Below, in pieces: positions 50,957 through 59,684 of a stretch of 64,000 nucleotides of DNA. The DNA is from CAVXYG01 sp963706835 (GTDB lineage Bacteria; Actinomycetota; Actinomycetes; S36-B12; GCA-2699445): positions 1 to 64,000 of the forward strand of contig CAVPOB010000025.1 of NCBI GenBank assembly GCA_963706835.1, in the 5' to 3' direction. A model generated the notes under the pieces. The model had not been told where the DNA came from and did not search any database. It worked only from the letters and a program-made list of their open reading frames with translations. The position numbers and the translations under genes are program-made. Numbering within the stretch: position 1 is the first letter of the stretch; each line of letters opens with the position of its first letter.

Positions 50957-51356
50957 GTGGCAGCGGGTCGGTGACCAGAAGCGCCCCGAGCGTCGCCAGC
51001 ACCTCGGACCGGGCCCGGTAGTAGACCCACGTGCCGCGCCGCTCGGCATCGACCAGTCCTGCCTCGCGCAGCACCTTCAGGTGGTGGGAGATGGTCGGCG
51101 CGGAGACCGCGAACGCGTCGGTCAGGTCGCAGACACACGTCTCGGCAGCGGCCGCGATGATCGACATCAGCCGCAGCCGGACCGGGTCACCGAGCGCCTT
51201 GAACAGCGAGGCGATCAGCATGGCCTGCTGCTCGTCGAGGGCGGTCACTCCGATCCCGGGACAGCATGCCACCACAGACGGCGCCGAGGCGAGCGGGATC
51301 ATGCGCCGTCCAGGCGCAGAATCGGTCCGAGTCGCCACACGTCTATCTTGACACAT
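50940..51356 (-). CDS. arsR: ArsR-family arsenite-responsive repressor
   Basis: 138 residues from ATG 51356; ATG 51302 is possible. Winged helix: LFKALGDPVRLRLMSIIAAA, SAPTISHHLKVLREAGLVDA and ERRGTWVYYRA. Cysteine pair CC (31-32) and ETCVCDL (about 73-77) supply thiolates. The CC plus single-Cys arrangement is that of the actinobacterial ArsR1 arsenic site, distinct from the E. coli CVC-only type. Divergent from arsM; the shared region contains an inverted repeat, so it should repress arsM and itself, released by As(III). Confidence 0.85.
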   Translation of the reverse strand: MCQDRRVATRTDSAPGRRMIPLASAPSVVACCPGIGVTALDEQQAMLIASLFKALGDPVRLRLMSIIAAAAETCVCDLTDAFAVSAPTISHHLKVLREAGLVDAERRGTWVYYRARSEVLATLGALLVTDPLPRSASG

Positions 51357-51389
51357 GTCGAATCACGAGAGATCGTTCTACTGATTCGA
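51348..51389. promoter_or_regulatory. arsR/arsM divergent promoter with inverted repeat
   Basis: TCGAATCA (51358-51365) and TGATTCGA (51382-51389) form a perfect 8-base inverted repeat with a 16-base spacer. TTGACA (51348-51353) is a -35 for arsM. The repeat lies between the two start codons and is the likely ArsR operator. Confidence 0.5.
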
Positions 51390-51416
51390 TAGTCGTCGAA
51401 ACAGAAGGGGCAACCG

Positions 51417-52346
51417 ATGAGTACACCGACCGGCGTGACCACGTCGACCGAGCGGCACGACGCCACGGGTCCGGACGGCGAGGCCGTGCGCGACGCCGTC
51501 CGCGAGCGGTACGCACGCTCCGCGACGGCACTGACATCGGACGACGACGATGGGTGCGGCTGCGGGCCCGACTGCTGCTCGGGCGGGCAGCGCCGAGCCG
51601 GCGCGCGCGACGGCGACCCGATCACCCGCGACCTCTACACCGGCGAGTTCGCCGCCGAGGCGCAGCAGCTCTCCCCCACCGCGCTGGCGGCCTCGCTCGG
51701 CTGCGGCAACCCGCACCTGCTCGCCGACCTCGCCCCGGGTGAGGTCGTGCTCGACCTCGGCTCCGGCGGCGGGCTCGACGTGCTGCTCTCGGCGCGACGG
51801 GTCGGTCCGACGGGCATGGCCTACGGGCTCGACATGACCGAGGAGATGCTCGACCTGGCCCGGCGCAACCAGGGAGAGGCTCAGGTCACCAACGCCTCGT
51901 TCCTGCGCGGCACGATCGAGGACATCCCGCTGCGCGACGGACTGGTCGACGTGGTGATCTCCAACTGCGTGATCAACCTGGCCGCGGACAAGAGACCCGT
52001 TCTCGCCGAGGCGTTCCGGGTGACTGCGCCCGGCGGACGCTTCGCCGTCTCCGACATCGTTGTGCTCCGCGACCTGCCCGAGGTCGCCCGCCGGGCCATG
52101 TCGCTGTGGACCGGCTGCGTCGCCGGCGCGCTGCACGAGCGCGACTACATCGCACTGCTCACCGAGGTCGGGTACGTCGACGCGGCCGTCGAGGTGACCC
52201 GCCGCTACGACCGCGCCGAGCTGCTCGACCTTGCCGCCTCCCTACCGGACGGCGAGCTACCGGAGGGCACCGACGTCCCGGCGCTGGTCGAGATGCTGGA
52301 CGGCGTGGTGGCGAGCGCGTTCGTCCGCGCTCGCAAGCCCGCCTGA
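51417..52346 (+). CDS. arsM: Arsenite S-adenosylmethionine methyltransferase
   Basis: 309 residues. SAM motif VLDLGSGGGLDVLLSARRVG; conserved cysteines in SLGCGNP, ISNCVINL and TGCVAGAL are the arsenite-binding set of ArsM, with further cysteines in GCGCGPDCC near residue 50. The piece MAYGLDMTEEMLDLARRNQG follows motif I as usual. Methylates As(III) to mono-, di- and trimethyl arsenic. Divergent from arsR, isolated from other ars genes (no acr3 or arsC seen), and bounded by two related hairpins. Confidence 0.9.
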   Translation: MSTPTGVTTSTERHDATGPDGEAVRDAVRERYARSATALTSDDDDGCGCGPDCCSGGQRRAGARDGDPITRDLYTGEFAAEAQQLSPTALAASLGCGNPHLLADLAPGEVVLDLGSGGGLDVLLSARRVGPTGMAYGLDMTEEMLDLARRNQGEAQVTNASFLRGTIEDIPLRDGLVDVVISNCVINLAADKRPVLAEAFRVTAPGGRFAVSDIVVLRDLPEVARRAMSLWTGCVAGALHERDYIALLTEVGYVDAAVEVTRRYDRAELLDLAASLPDGELPEGTDVPALVEMLDGVVASAFVRARKPA

Positions 52347-52374
52347 CCGTCGCGGATCGCCGTCCCGCCCGCCA

Positions 52375-52441
52375 GTGATCGCCGCCGGGGTGAGGCAGTG
52401 GCCCACCCATTGGGTCCCGACCTCACCTTGGCGGCGATCAC
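52375..52441. terminator. Long symmetric hairpin between arsM and the M28 peptidase gene
   Basis: Arms GTGATCGCCGCCGGGGTGAGG (start 52375) and its complement at 52421-52441 pair at 19 of 21 positions, and the two others can form G-U pairs. It shares GATCGxCGxCGGGGTGAGG with the hairpin at 50894-50956 and again sits between convergent genes. Bidirectional terminator or small repeat element. Confidence 0.6.
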
Positions 52442-52503
52442 CGGTTGGAAGCGGGCCGATGGAGGGGCCGGAACCACCGGGCCCGGCCCCTCCGGTCAGC
52501 GGG

Positions 52504-54039
52504 TCAGGAGCCCACGCGGGCGTGCTCGTCGTCGTGCACCGAGCCGGCGGTCCCGCCTGGGTAGCCGGCCGCGTTCGGGTTGCCCGAACCGATGGACGGC
52601 GAACCGGGCACGATCTTGCCCTTGACGCCGTTGACAGGCTCGGTGCTGTAGGCGTAGCTCAGCACCGCGTACGCAACGGCGTCGACGTTGACGTCGAAGG
52701 CCTTCAGGTTGATGTTGGCGAAGGTGTCGCAAGCCAGGTGGTAGCACGAGTCATACTGATCACCCGACGTGCCGCCCCAGATCGCCGCCTCCTCAGGTGT
52801 CTTGATCCCCTCGGCGCCGGTGAACAGCCCACCCGACGGCACGCCGGCCGCGATGAACGGGCCGTAGTCCGAACGCCCGGAGAAATCAGTGCCCTTGTAG
52901 GACTGGCCGACCTGCTCGTAGTACGACTCGAACAGCTTCTCGATCGCCGCCGACCCCGTTGGCCCCGGTCCGGCACCGACCCCGTCGGAGTCGTCACCGT
53001 CGTAGACGAAGAAGACGTGGTTGGGCGAGCCGATCATGTCGAAGTTGAGGTAGAGCGCGATCTTGTCGATCTCGGCCTGGGAGAGCTCACTGACGTAGTG
53101 CGTCGAGCCGACCAGCCCGGACTCCTCCGCGCCCCAGAGCGCGAAGCGCACCTTGTTCACCGGTTTCACCTTGGCGAAGGCCTCGGCGACCTCGAGGATC
53201 GCCGCGGACCCCGAGCCGTTGTCCTGGATGCCCGGACCGGCGTTCACCGAGTCGAGGTGCGCACCGGCCATGGCGATGTTGTTCGGGTCGCCCCCCTTGG
53301 TCTCGGCGATCACGTTGGATGTCGTCGCCTGCCCGCGGAAGGTGTCGGTCTTCAGTCGTAGGGTCAGCCCGTCAGGCACCAGAGCCGCCAGGCGCTGCCC
53401 TTCGTCCTGGGTCACCGACGTGACGCCGATGTCGAGGGTGAAGGTGCTGCCTAGGGTGCCGTTAAGGGTGCCCGGGGTGTTGTTGTAGATAACCACACCG
53501 TCGGCCCCGGCGTTGAAGGCGTTGGTCGCCTTGAGCGCGAAGGTGCAGGCGCCCCGGCTGATCAGCGCGATGTTCCCGGCCGGGAAGCCGGCGAAGTCGC
53601 CCGGCTCGCATCCGGTGATCGCGCTCACCGTGCTCACCGACGCGGTCACGTCACCCGACCCCGAGTAGGACATGATGTTGTTGGTGATCGCGCCCCCGCG
53701 TGGGGATACCTGCTCGAGCACCGACGGAGTGTTCGAGATGAAGGTCTGGAACTGGAACTCTTGAACGGTCACGTCGTAGCCGGCCCGGCGCAGCACGCCG
53801 GCGGCGTATTCGGCCGAGGCGTCGTAGCCGGGCGTCCCGGAGGTGCGGATGCCATTGTTGGCGTCGGCGATCGCCTGCAGCGCCGCCTGGTGTCCGCGCG
53901 CGCCGCTCAAGCTCGCGCAACCACTCAGCTTCTTGTAGGTGTTGTTCACCGCCGTGTCGCATGCGGCGGCCGCCGCGCCCGAGATGGGCACGGATGCCAT
54001 GGCCAGCGAGAACGCGGCGACGATGCCGATTCTTTTCAT
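52504..54039 (-). CDS. Secreted M28-family aminopeptidase with PA domain
   Basis: 511 residues from ATG 54039; the frame is open upstream but without coding character. Sec signal peptide with hydrophobic core IVAAFSLAMASVPISGAAAA. PA insertion domain around residues 130-230 (GFPAGNIALISRGACTFALK). Catalytic domain has zinc ligands in MAGAHLDSVNAGPGIQDNGS (H, D), GAEESG (E-E), NFDMIGSP (D) and CYHLACDT (H). It is the Streptomyces/aminopeptidase Y type that removes N-terminal residues from peptides outside the cell. Single gene. Confidence 0.9.
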   Translation of the reverse strand: MKRIGIVAAFSLAMASVPISGAAAAACDTAVNNTYKKLSGCASLSGARGHQAALQAIADANNGIRTSGTPGYDASAEYAAGVLRRAGYDVTVQEFQFQTFISNTPSVLEQVSPRGGAITNNIMSYSGSGDVTASVSTVSAITGCEPGDFAGFPAGNIALISRGACTFALKATNAFNAGADGVVIYNNTPGTLNGTLGSTFTLDIGVTSVTQDEGQRLAALVPDGLTLRLKTDTFRGQATTSNVIAETKGGDPNNIAMAGAHLDSVNAGPGIQDNGSGSAAILEVAEAFAKVKPVNKVRFALWGAEESGLVGSTHYVSELSQAEIDKIALYLNFDMIGSPNHVFFVYDGDDSDGVGAGPGPTGSAAIEKLFESYYEQVGQSYKGTDFSGRSDYGPFIAAGVPSGGLFTGAEGIKTPEEAAIWGGTSGDQYDSCYHLACDTFANINLKAFDVNVDAVAYAVLSYAYSTEPVNGVKGKIVPGSPSIGSGNPNAAGYPGGTAGSVHDDEHARVGS

Positions 54040-54194
54040 GCCACTCTCCGCTCGTTCGGTCGACCGCCCGCCGGCCGACAAGTAATGATCGCGAAGAGTA
54101 TCCTTTATGCCCCATTCTGTCATTGGGTAGTCAGTCATCGACGGGATCGACGCCGGGCCGAGATCCCGGAACGCGATCCCCGAGCGGCGCCAGT

Positions 54195-55268
54195 TCAGGC
54201 AGCGGTGAGCTCCGCGGCTACCAGCTCGGCGATCTGGGCGGTGTTCAGCGCCGCACCCTTGCGCAGGTTGTCGCCGCAGATGAACATGTCGAGCGCGTTG
54301 GGGAAGTCCAGAGCCTGTCGGATCCGGCCGACGAACGTCGGGTCCGACCCGACGACATCGGCCGGGGTCGGGAACTCCTTCTCGGCCGCGTCGTCCACCA
54401 ACACCACGCTCGGCGCATCCATCAACACCTGCCGGGCCTGGGACACCGAGACCGGGTTCTGGAACACCGCGTGAACGGCCAGCGAGTGCGTGGTCACGAC
54501 GGGGACCCGCACACAGGTCGCCGAGACCCTTAACGTGGGGATGCCGAGGATCTTGCGCGACTCGTTGCGGACCTTGAGCTCCTCGCTGGTCCATCCGCCG
54601 TCTTTGGCTGAGCCGGCCCACGGAATGACGTTGAGCGCCAGCGGAGCGGGGAAGGGGGAGTCCTCCATGCCCAGCTTGGCCTCGACCGCCCGGCGGACGT
54701 CACCCGGGCTCTGGCCCAGGGTGCGGTCGCCGCTGACCAGGGCCAGCTCGTCGTAGAGGCGGTCCACGCCGGGCTGTCCGGCGCCCGAAGCCGCTTGGTA
54801 GGAGGCGACGACGAGCTCGGTCAGTCCCCATCGCCGGTTCAGCGCACCGAGGGCGTCCATCATGGTCAGGGTCGTGCAGTTCGGGTTCGCGATGATGCCC
54901 CGCGGTCGGGTGCGCACCTGCGACGGGTTGACCTCGGGCACCACCAGCGGCACGTCGTCGTCCATCCGGAAGGCACCGGAGTTGTCCACGACGACCGCGC
55001 CGCGTTCGACGGCGATCGGCGCCCACTGTGCGGAGATCTCGTCGGGCACGTCGAACATGGCCACATCGACCCCGTCGAACAGCTCGGGGGCCAGCGCGTG
55101 CACCTCGACCTGCTGCCCCCGGCAGGTCAGCTGCTTGCCCGCCGACCGGGCCGAGGCGATGAGCCGGATCTCACCCCAGACGTCCTCCCGGGTGGAGAGG
55201 ATCTTGAGCATCACCGATCCGACGGCGCCGGTGGCTCCGACCACGGCCAGCGTGGGCTTGCGGGTCAT
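54195..55268 (-). CDS. asd: Aspartate-semialdehyde dehydrogenase
   Basis: 357 residues. NADP site VVGATGAVGSVMLKIL (9-24), active-site cysteine C131 in ANPNCTTLTMMDAL, substrate motif ASGAGQPG, and VPVVTTHSLAVHAVF with the catalytic histidine. Reduces aspartyl phosphate to aspartate semialdehyde, toward lysine, threonine, methionine and diaminopimelate. Overlaps the aspartokinase stop by four bases, the usual actinobacterial ask-asd pair. Confidence 0.95.
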   Translation of the reverse strand: MTRKPTLAVVGATGAVGSVMLKILSTREDVWGEIRLIASARSAGKQLTCRGQQVEVHALAPELFDGVDVAMFDVPDEISAQWAPIAVERGAVVVDNSGAFRMDDDVPLVVPEVNPSQVRTRPRGIIANPNCTTLTMMDALGALNRRWGLTELVVASYQAASGAGQPGVDRLYDELALVSGDRTLGQSPGDVRRAVEAKLGMEDSPFPAPLALNVIPWAGSAKDGGWTSEELKVRNESRKILGIPTLRVSATCVRVPVVTTHSLAVHAVFQNPVSVSQARQVLMDAPSVVLVDDAAEKEFPTPADVVGSDPTFVGRIRQALDFPNALDMFICGDNLRKGAALNTAQIAELVAAELTAA

Positions 55269-56578
55269 CGTCCCGTCCCTCCGTACACAACCGCCTCCAC
55301 CTGCTCCGCGTCCAGGCCGAAGGCGGAGTGCACTGCACGCACCGCAGTGTCCACGTCGTCCGCGCGGGTCACCACCGAGATTCGGATCTCCGATGTGCTG
55401 ATCATCTCGATGTTCACCCCCGAGGTGGCCAGCGCGTCGAAGAACTGCGCCGAGACACCAGGGTGGCTCCGCATCCCCGCACCGATCAACGACACCTTGC
55501 CGATCTGGTCGTCGTACTGCAGCGATGCGAACCCGACGTCGTCCTGACGGGCGCCGAGAGCGGTCAGCGCCTTCTGCCCGTCCGACATCGGCAGCGTGAA
55601 CGAGACGTCGGTCAGTCCGGTGGCCGCGGCGGAGACGTTCTGCACGATCATGTCGAGGTTCACGTCGGCGGCGGCCACCGCCTTGAAGATCGCCGCCGCC
55701 TTACCGGGTTTGTCCGGCACCCCGACCACGGTCACCTTCGCCTCGCTGCGGTCGTGAGCGACCCCGGAGATGATCGCGTCCTCCATGGCGTCGTCGTCCT
55801 CTCTGCCCTCTGTCCGGCTGCCTTTGCGGCCCGACGCCGGCTCGTTGCTGACCCAGGTGCCCTCGCGGTTGCTGAACGACGAGCGCACGTGCACCGGCAC
55901 CCCGAACCGGCGGGCGTACTCCACGCACCGCAGGTGCAGCACCTTCGCCCCGCTCGCGGCCATCTCCAGCATCTCCTCGTAGGAGATCGCCGTGATCCGC
56001 CGCGCGGTGGGGACGATCCGCGGGTCGGCGGTGAACACGCCGTCCACGTCGGTGTAGATCTCGCACACGTGGGCGCCCAAGGCGGCCGCCAGGGCCACCG
56101 CGGTGGTGTCCGAGGCCCCGCGCCCCATCGTCGTGACGTCCTTCGTGGTCTGGCTGACCCCCTGGAACCCGGCGATGATCGCGATGTCGCCCTCGCCGAG
56201 CGCCGACGTGATCCGGCTGGGTGTGATGTCGATGATCCGGGCGTCGCCATGCTGCGCGGTGGTGATCACGCCGGCCTGGCTGCCGGTGAACGACCGGGCG
56301 GTCACTCCCCGGTCCATGATCGCCATAGCCAGCAGGGCGGCGGACATCCGCTCCCCGGCGGTGAGCAGCATGTCGAGCTCGCGGGCCGGCGGGGTCGGCG
56401 TCACCTGGTGGGCCAGGTCGAACAGGTCGTCGGTGGTGTCGCCCATCGCCGAGACGATGACGACGACCTCGTTGCCGTCCTTCTTGCTCTCGACAATGCG
56501 CTGGGCCACTCGCTTGATGCCCTCGGCGTCCGCGACGGAAGATCCCCCGTACTTCTGTACGACCAGGCTCACCGACAA
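55265..56578 (-). CDS. lysC: Aspartokinase, with probable internal start for the beta subunit
   Basis: 437 residues. Kinase domain with VQKYGGSSVADAEGIKRVAQ and GRGASDTTAVALAAALGAHV; two ACT domains from about residue 275 (KVTVVGVPDKPGKAAAIFKA; KVSLIGAGMRSHPGVSAQFF). An extra charged stretch of about 15 residues (GRKGSRTEGREDDDAM) joins them. The methionine in DDDAMEDAIISGVAHD is ATG 55786, preceded by GAGAGGA at about 12 bases, and equals the known start of the beta subunit in the alpha2-beta2 aspartokinases of actinobacteria; it would give a 173-residue ACT-only product. Feedback inhibition by lysine plus threonine is the family norm. Confidence 0.95.
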   Translation of the reverse strand: MSVSLVVQKYGGSSVADAEGIKRVAQRIVESKKDGNEVVVIVSAMGDTTDDLFDLAHQVTPTPPARELDMLLTAGERMSAALLAMAIMDRGVTARSFTGSQAGVITTAQHGDARIIDITPSRITSALGEGDIAIIAGFQGVSQTTKDVTTMGRGASDTTAVALAAALGAHVCEIYTDVDGVFTADPRIVPTARRITAISYEEMLEMAASGAKVLHLRCVEYARRFGVPVHVRSSFSNREGTWVSNEPASGRKGSRTEGREDDDAMEDAIISGVAHDRSEAKVTVVGVPDKPGKAAAIFKAVAAADVNLDMIVQNVSAAATGLTDVSFTLPMSDGQKALTALGARQDDVGFASLQYDDQIGKVSLIGAGMRSHPGVSAQFFDALATSGVNIEMISTSEIRISVVTRADDVDTAVRAVHSAFGLDAEQVEAVVYGGTGR

Positions 56579-56785
56579 CTCTCCAGGAGGCTCGACACGT
56601 CACGGGGCGGGGTTCGGGTGCTGGGCCCGGGCACTACCGGTGTGCGACCCCGCAGGTGAGGGGACGCGAGCGGTGGGGACGCCACGGTTGGTGGAGTCTA
56701 CCCGGCAACCGCGGCACCTCGCGGTGCGTCACTATGGTGCACCGGTCTCGATCATCGACCGGCACGAGGACCAGCAGGGGGTTCG

Positions 56786-57772
56786 ATGGCGACCAGCACC
56801 ACGCCCGCTCAGAGCGGGGCTCCGGACGCCGGCGCGCCGGACAGCGGGATCGTGGTGCGCGGAGTCCGGCGCACCTTCGGCGACGTCGTCGCGGTCGACG
56901 CGATGGACCTGGAGGCACCGCCAGGTGAGGTCACCGCGCTGATCGGGCCGAACGGGTCGGGCAAGACCACCCTGCTGCTGGTGCTCGCCTCGCTGCTGGT
57001 GCCGGACGCCGGAGCGGTGCGGGTGGCCGGGTTCGACCCGGTCACCCAGGCCCGCGAGGTCCGACGCCGCACCGGGTGGATGCCCGACGTGTTCGGCACC
57101 TGGGAGACCTTGACCTGCCGAGAGGTGCTCCAGACCGTCGCCGACGCCTACTACCTTCCGGCCACGGTCGCCCACGCCAGGATCGCCGAGCTGCTGGACC
57201 TGGTGCACCTCGCGGACCTGGCCGACCGGCATACCCAAGTGCTCTCCCGCGGGCAGAAGCAACGCCTCGGCCTGGCGCGGGCTCTGGTGCACGACCCGGA
57301 CGTCCTGCTCCTCGACGAGCCCGCCTCGGGCCTCGACCCGCGCTCGCGGGTGGAGCTGCGCAGCATCGTGCGCCGGCTGGCGGCGACCGGCAAAGCGGTC
57401 CTGATCTCCAGTCACGTACTCGCCGAGCTCGACGAGATGGCCGACCGCGCGGTGATCGTCGCGGCGGGGCGCACCGTGGCCAGCGAACAGCTCGCCGTCC
57501 GGGCCCTGCAGGCCCGACCCTGGCGAGTGCGCTCGCTCGACCCGGCAGCGCTTCTGCAGGCACTCGACCGGCGTCAGATCGGCTACACGGTGCCGCAGAG
57601 CAGCGCGGAACGCGACGGCGTCGTGCTCTCGGTCGACTCGGACGCCCAGGCCGCGGCCCTGCTGGCCGATCTCGTTCGTGACGGCGTCCCCGTGCTCTCG
57701 TTCCAGCCTGCGGCCGGGGTGCTCGAACAGGCCTACCTGGCTCTGACCGACCTGAGCGGGGAACGCCGATGA
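56786..57772 (+). CDS. ABC transporter ATP-binding protein
   Basis: 328 residues. Walker A GPNGSGKT (54-61), signature LSRGQKQRLGLARAL, Walker B VLLLDEPASGLDP and switch SSHVLAELDEMADRAVIV. The C-terminal extension (about 230-328) is usual for ABC-2 drug or polymer exporters of the CcmA/NatA type. Overlaps the permease gene by four bases. A stretch of 207 bases separates it from the divergent aspartokinase. Substrate unknown. Confidence 0.9.
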   Translation: MATSTTPAQSGAPDAGAPDSGIVVRGVRRTFGDVVAVDAMDLEAPPGEVTALIGPNGSGKTTLLLVLASLLVPDAGAVRVAGFDPVTQAREVRRRTGWMPDVFGTWETLTCREVLQTVADAYYLPATVAHARIAELLDLVHLADLADRHTQVLSRGQKQRLGLARALVHDPDVLLLDEPASGLDPRSRVELRSIVRRLAATGKAVLISSHVLAELDEMADRAVIVAAGRTVASEQLAVRALQARPWRVRSLDPAALLQALDRRQIGYTVPQSSAERDGVVLSVDSDAQAAALLADLVRDGVPVLSFQPAAGVLEQAYLALTDLSGERR

Positions 57773-58911
57773 CGGCCGATACCCTCACCAACCGTCCCGA
57801 CTCCCGCCCATCGGGGCGGCGCAGGGAGAGCTTCTGGGCCGGGGTGCGCACCGTCGCCCGGCTGGAGCTGCGCCAGCGGGTGCGCTCCAGCCGCTGGCCG
57901 GTGGTACTCATCGTCTGGACGGTGCTGCTTCTGCTGCTCACCGTGACCATCCGCTGGTCGGTGTACCGCGGGTACGGCGTCGGCGCGATCGCCGAGAGCT
58001 CCGCGTCCGCCGCCGCGCAGGCGTCCGCCGCGAGGACCGTGTTCGGCATCGTCGTTCTGCTGGTGCTCTCCCTCGGTGCCCTGGTGGCGCCGGCGCTGTC
58101 GGCGACGAGCATCAACGGCGACCGGGCCGCCGGTGTGCTGGCCACGATGCAGACCACGCTGATCACGCCGGTCCAGCTGGTGGTGGGCAAGCTCGCCGCT
58201 GCCTGGCTGGTGGCGCTGGCCCTGCTCGGATGCGCGCTGCCGTTCATTCTGTGGACGTTCGCCGAGGGGGGAACACCGCTGGGCCGGCTGCTGGTCGTAC
58301 TCGCGGTCCTGGCCCTGGTGCTGCTGGTGATCTGCGCCATCGGGCTCGGCTGGTCGGCTATCACAGCGCGGACGTCGTCCTCGACCCTGCTGACCTACCT
58401 GAGCGTGGCGTTCCTCGGGCTCGGGCTGCCCTTGCTGTTCGCCCTGTCGATCCCGATCGTCTCCCAGCCCGAGCAGATCACGATCAGGCAGGTCGAGTAC
58501 GTCGGGGAGACCCCGCGCTGCGTGAGCACGCAGAGCGTGCAGAACGTGTTCCACAGCGAACGGTCCTGGTGGCTGCTCGCCGCGTCGCCCTACGTGGTGC
58601 TCGCCGATGCCGCACCGACCCCGAACGACGTCACCGAGTTCGACCCGTTGACCGCCATCCGGACCGGCGTCCGCGACGCCCGGCTCGGCCCGGACACCCT
58701 CCAGGACTGGTGCGGCCCCGACCTACGCAACACCCAGCCGGCGTTCGACGAGATGCAGGCGCGCCGGGCCGCCGACCGTGAGCGGCTCGGGGTCACGTGG
58801 CCGTTCGGGCTCGCCGCCGACCTGACCCTCGGCGGGCTCTTCGCCGTCCTGGCCACACGGCGTCTGCGCACCCCGACCCGAGCCCTGCCCCGGGGAACCC
58901 GCGTCGCCTAG
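57769..58911 (+). CDS. ABC-2 type transporter permease
   Basis: 380 residues, ATGA overlap. A first helix (about 43-65, VVLIVWTVLLLLLTVTIRW), an outside stretch, then helices at about 90-110 and four more between 135 and 235, and one near the C-terminus. ABC-2 pattern: ALVAPALSATSINGDRAAGV, LATMQTTLITPVQLVVGKLA. Between helices 6 and 7 is a large (about 110 residues) external loop with two cysteines (PRCVSTQ, DWCGPD). Exports an unknown substrate together with the ATPase encoded upstream. Confidence 0.85.
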   Translation: MTADTLTNRPDSRPSGRRRESFWAGVRTVARLELRQRVRSSRWPVVLIVWTVLLLLLTVTIRWSVYRGYGVGAIAESSASAAAQASAARTVFGIVVLLVLSLGALVAPALSATSINGDRAAGVLATMQTTLITPVQLVVGKLAAAWLVALALLGCALPFILWTFAEGGTPLGRLLVVLAVLALVLLVICAIGLGWSAITARTSSSTLLTYLSVAFLGLGLPLLFALSIPIVSQPEQITIRQVEYVGETPRCVSTQSVQNVFHSERSWWLLAASPYVVLADAAPTPNDVTEFDPLTAIRTGVRDARLGPDTLQDWCGPDLRNTQPAFDEMQARRAADRERLGVTWPFGLAADLTLGGLFAVLATRRLRTPTRALPRGTRVA

Positions 58912-58927
58912 CCGGGCTCTCCTCATA

Positions 58928-59043
58928 GGCACAACGTCCGAACATGGGCACAACGTCACGCCGTGCTCGTCTGGCGGGCGCGGCGTGACGTTGTGCCCAT
59001 GTTGGGACGTTGTGCCCATGTTGAGACGTTGTGCCGATGTTGG
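58928..59043. repeat. 36-base inverted repeat with tandem 19-base units
   Basis: Arms 58928-58963 and 58981-59016 are complementary at 35 of 36 positions around a 17-base loop. The right arm consists of GACGTTGTGCCCATGTTG units starting at 58987, 59006 and 59025 (exact period 19), so two units lie in the arm and a third, slightly different, lies beyond. The left arm holds the reverse copies. It lies between the convergent permease and DUF5063 genes. A very strong bidirectional terminator or a mobile repeat element. Confidence 0.75.
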
Positions 59044-59054
59044 GGGGACGTCGG

Positions 59055-59660
59055 TCAGTCGGTGGCATGTAGTGCGTCGAACTCGGCATCGGAGGCGGTC
59101 TCGGCGTCCACGTCCAGCCGCAGGTGGCCGATCATCGTCTGCAGCACCCGTAGCGCGCTCGTCGCCCGCACCCCCCAGGTCGACAGGTAGGAGTACTGCC
59201 ACCACCACAGCGCCTCATCGATCCGGCCCGCCTGGTAGTGCCGCAGACCGTGAACCAGCTCGGCGGCGATATCGGCCAGGTCGTTCGACAGCGACCCCCG
59301 GACCATGTCCACGCTGGTCAGCGGATCGACCAGGTCGGCGTACTCGTCGACCCCCTCGAACAGGTTGGCCAGGCCTACCCGCACCGGGTCGATGTCGGCG
59401 TCCGGACCGGTGTCCGGTTCGAACCGCTCGCTCGGCACGACGTCGGTGATCGCTCCGAGCCGGGCCCCGGCGAGCAGGATCTGCGATACCGCGAGCATCA
59501 GCACCGGGATCGCCGTGTCCGGCTGGTTGCCGGCGGCCACCTCCGTCGCCGCCGCTAGGTAGGTTCGGGCGTCGTCCGCCGTCTCCGCGGCGAGTCGGTG
59601 CAGCTCGGCGGCCTCGGCATTCGGCCGCACGTCCACCTGGTCGTTCGTCGTCCCAGTCAT
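59055..59660 (-). CDS. DUF5063 protein
   Basis: 201 residues, all-helical in appearance, acidic. Text such as EIADDARTYL-like LAAETADDARTYLAAATEVA, NLFEGVDEYADLVDPLTSVD and EALWWWQYSYLSTWGVRATS matches the DUF5063 family, which is found beside recR in actinobacteria. Function unknown. Twenty-five bases downstream of recR, on the same strand, so probably co-transcribed. Confidence 0.85.
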   Translation of the reverse strand: MTGTTNDQVDVRPNAEAAELHRLAAETADDARTYLAAATEVAAGNQPDTAIPVLMLAVSQILLAGARLGAITDVVPSERFEPDTGPDADIDPVRVGLANLFEGVDEYADLVDPLTSVDMVRGSLSNDLADIAAELVHGLRHYQAGRIDEALWWWQYSYLSTWGVRATSALRVLQTMIGHLRLDVDAETASDAEFDALHATD

Positions 59661-59684
59661 GGCCCTCGGTGCCCCCTCGTCGGC

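Noticed and set aside
58987..59043. Tandem 19-base repeats considered as a CRISPR array
   Set aside because: Units are directly adjacent with no spacers, only three copies, and they form part of a hairpin; no cas genes are near.
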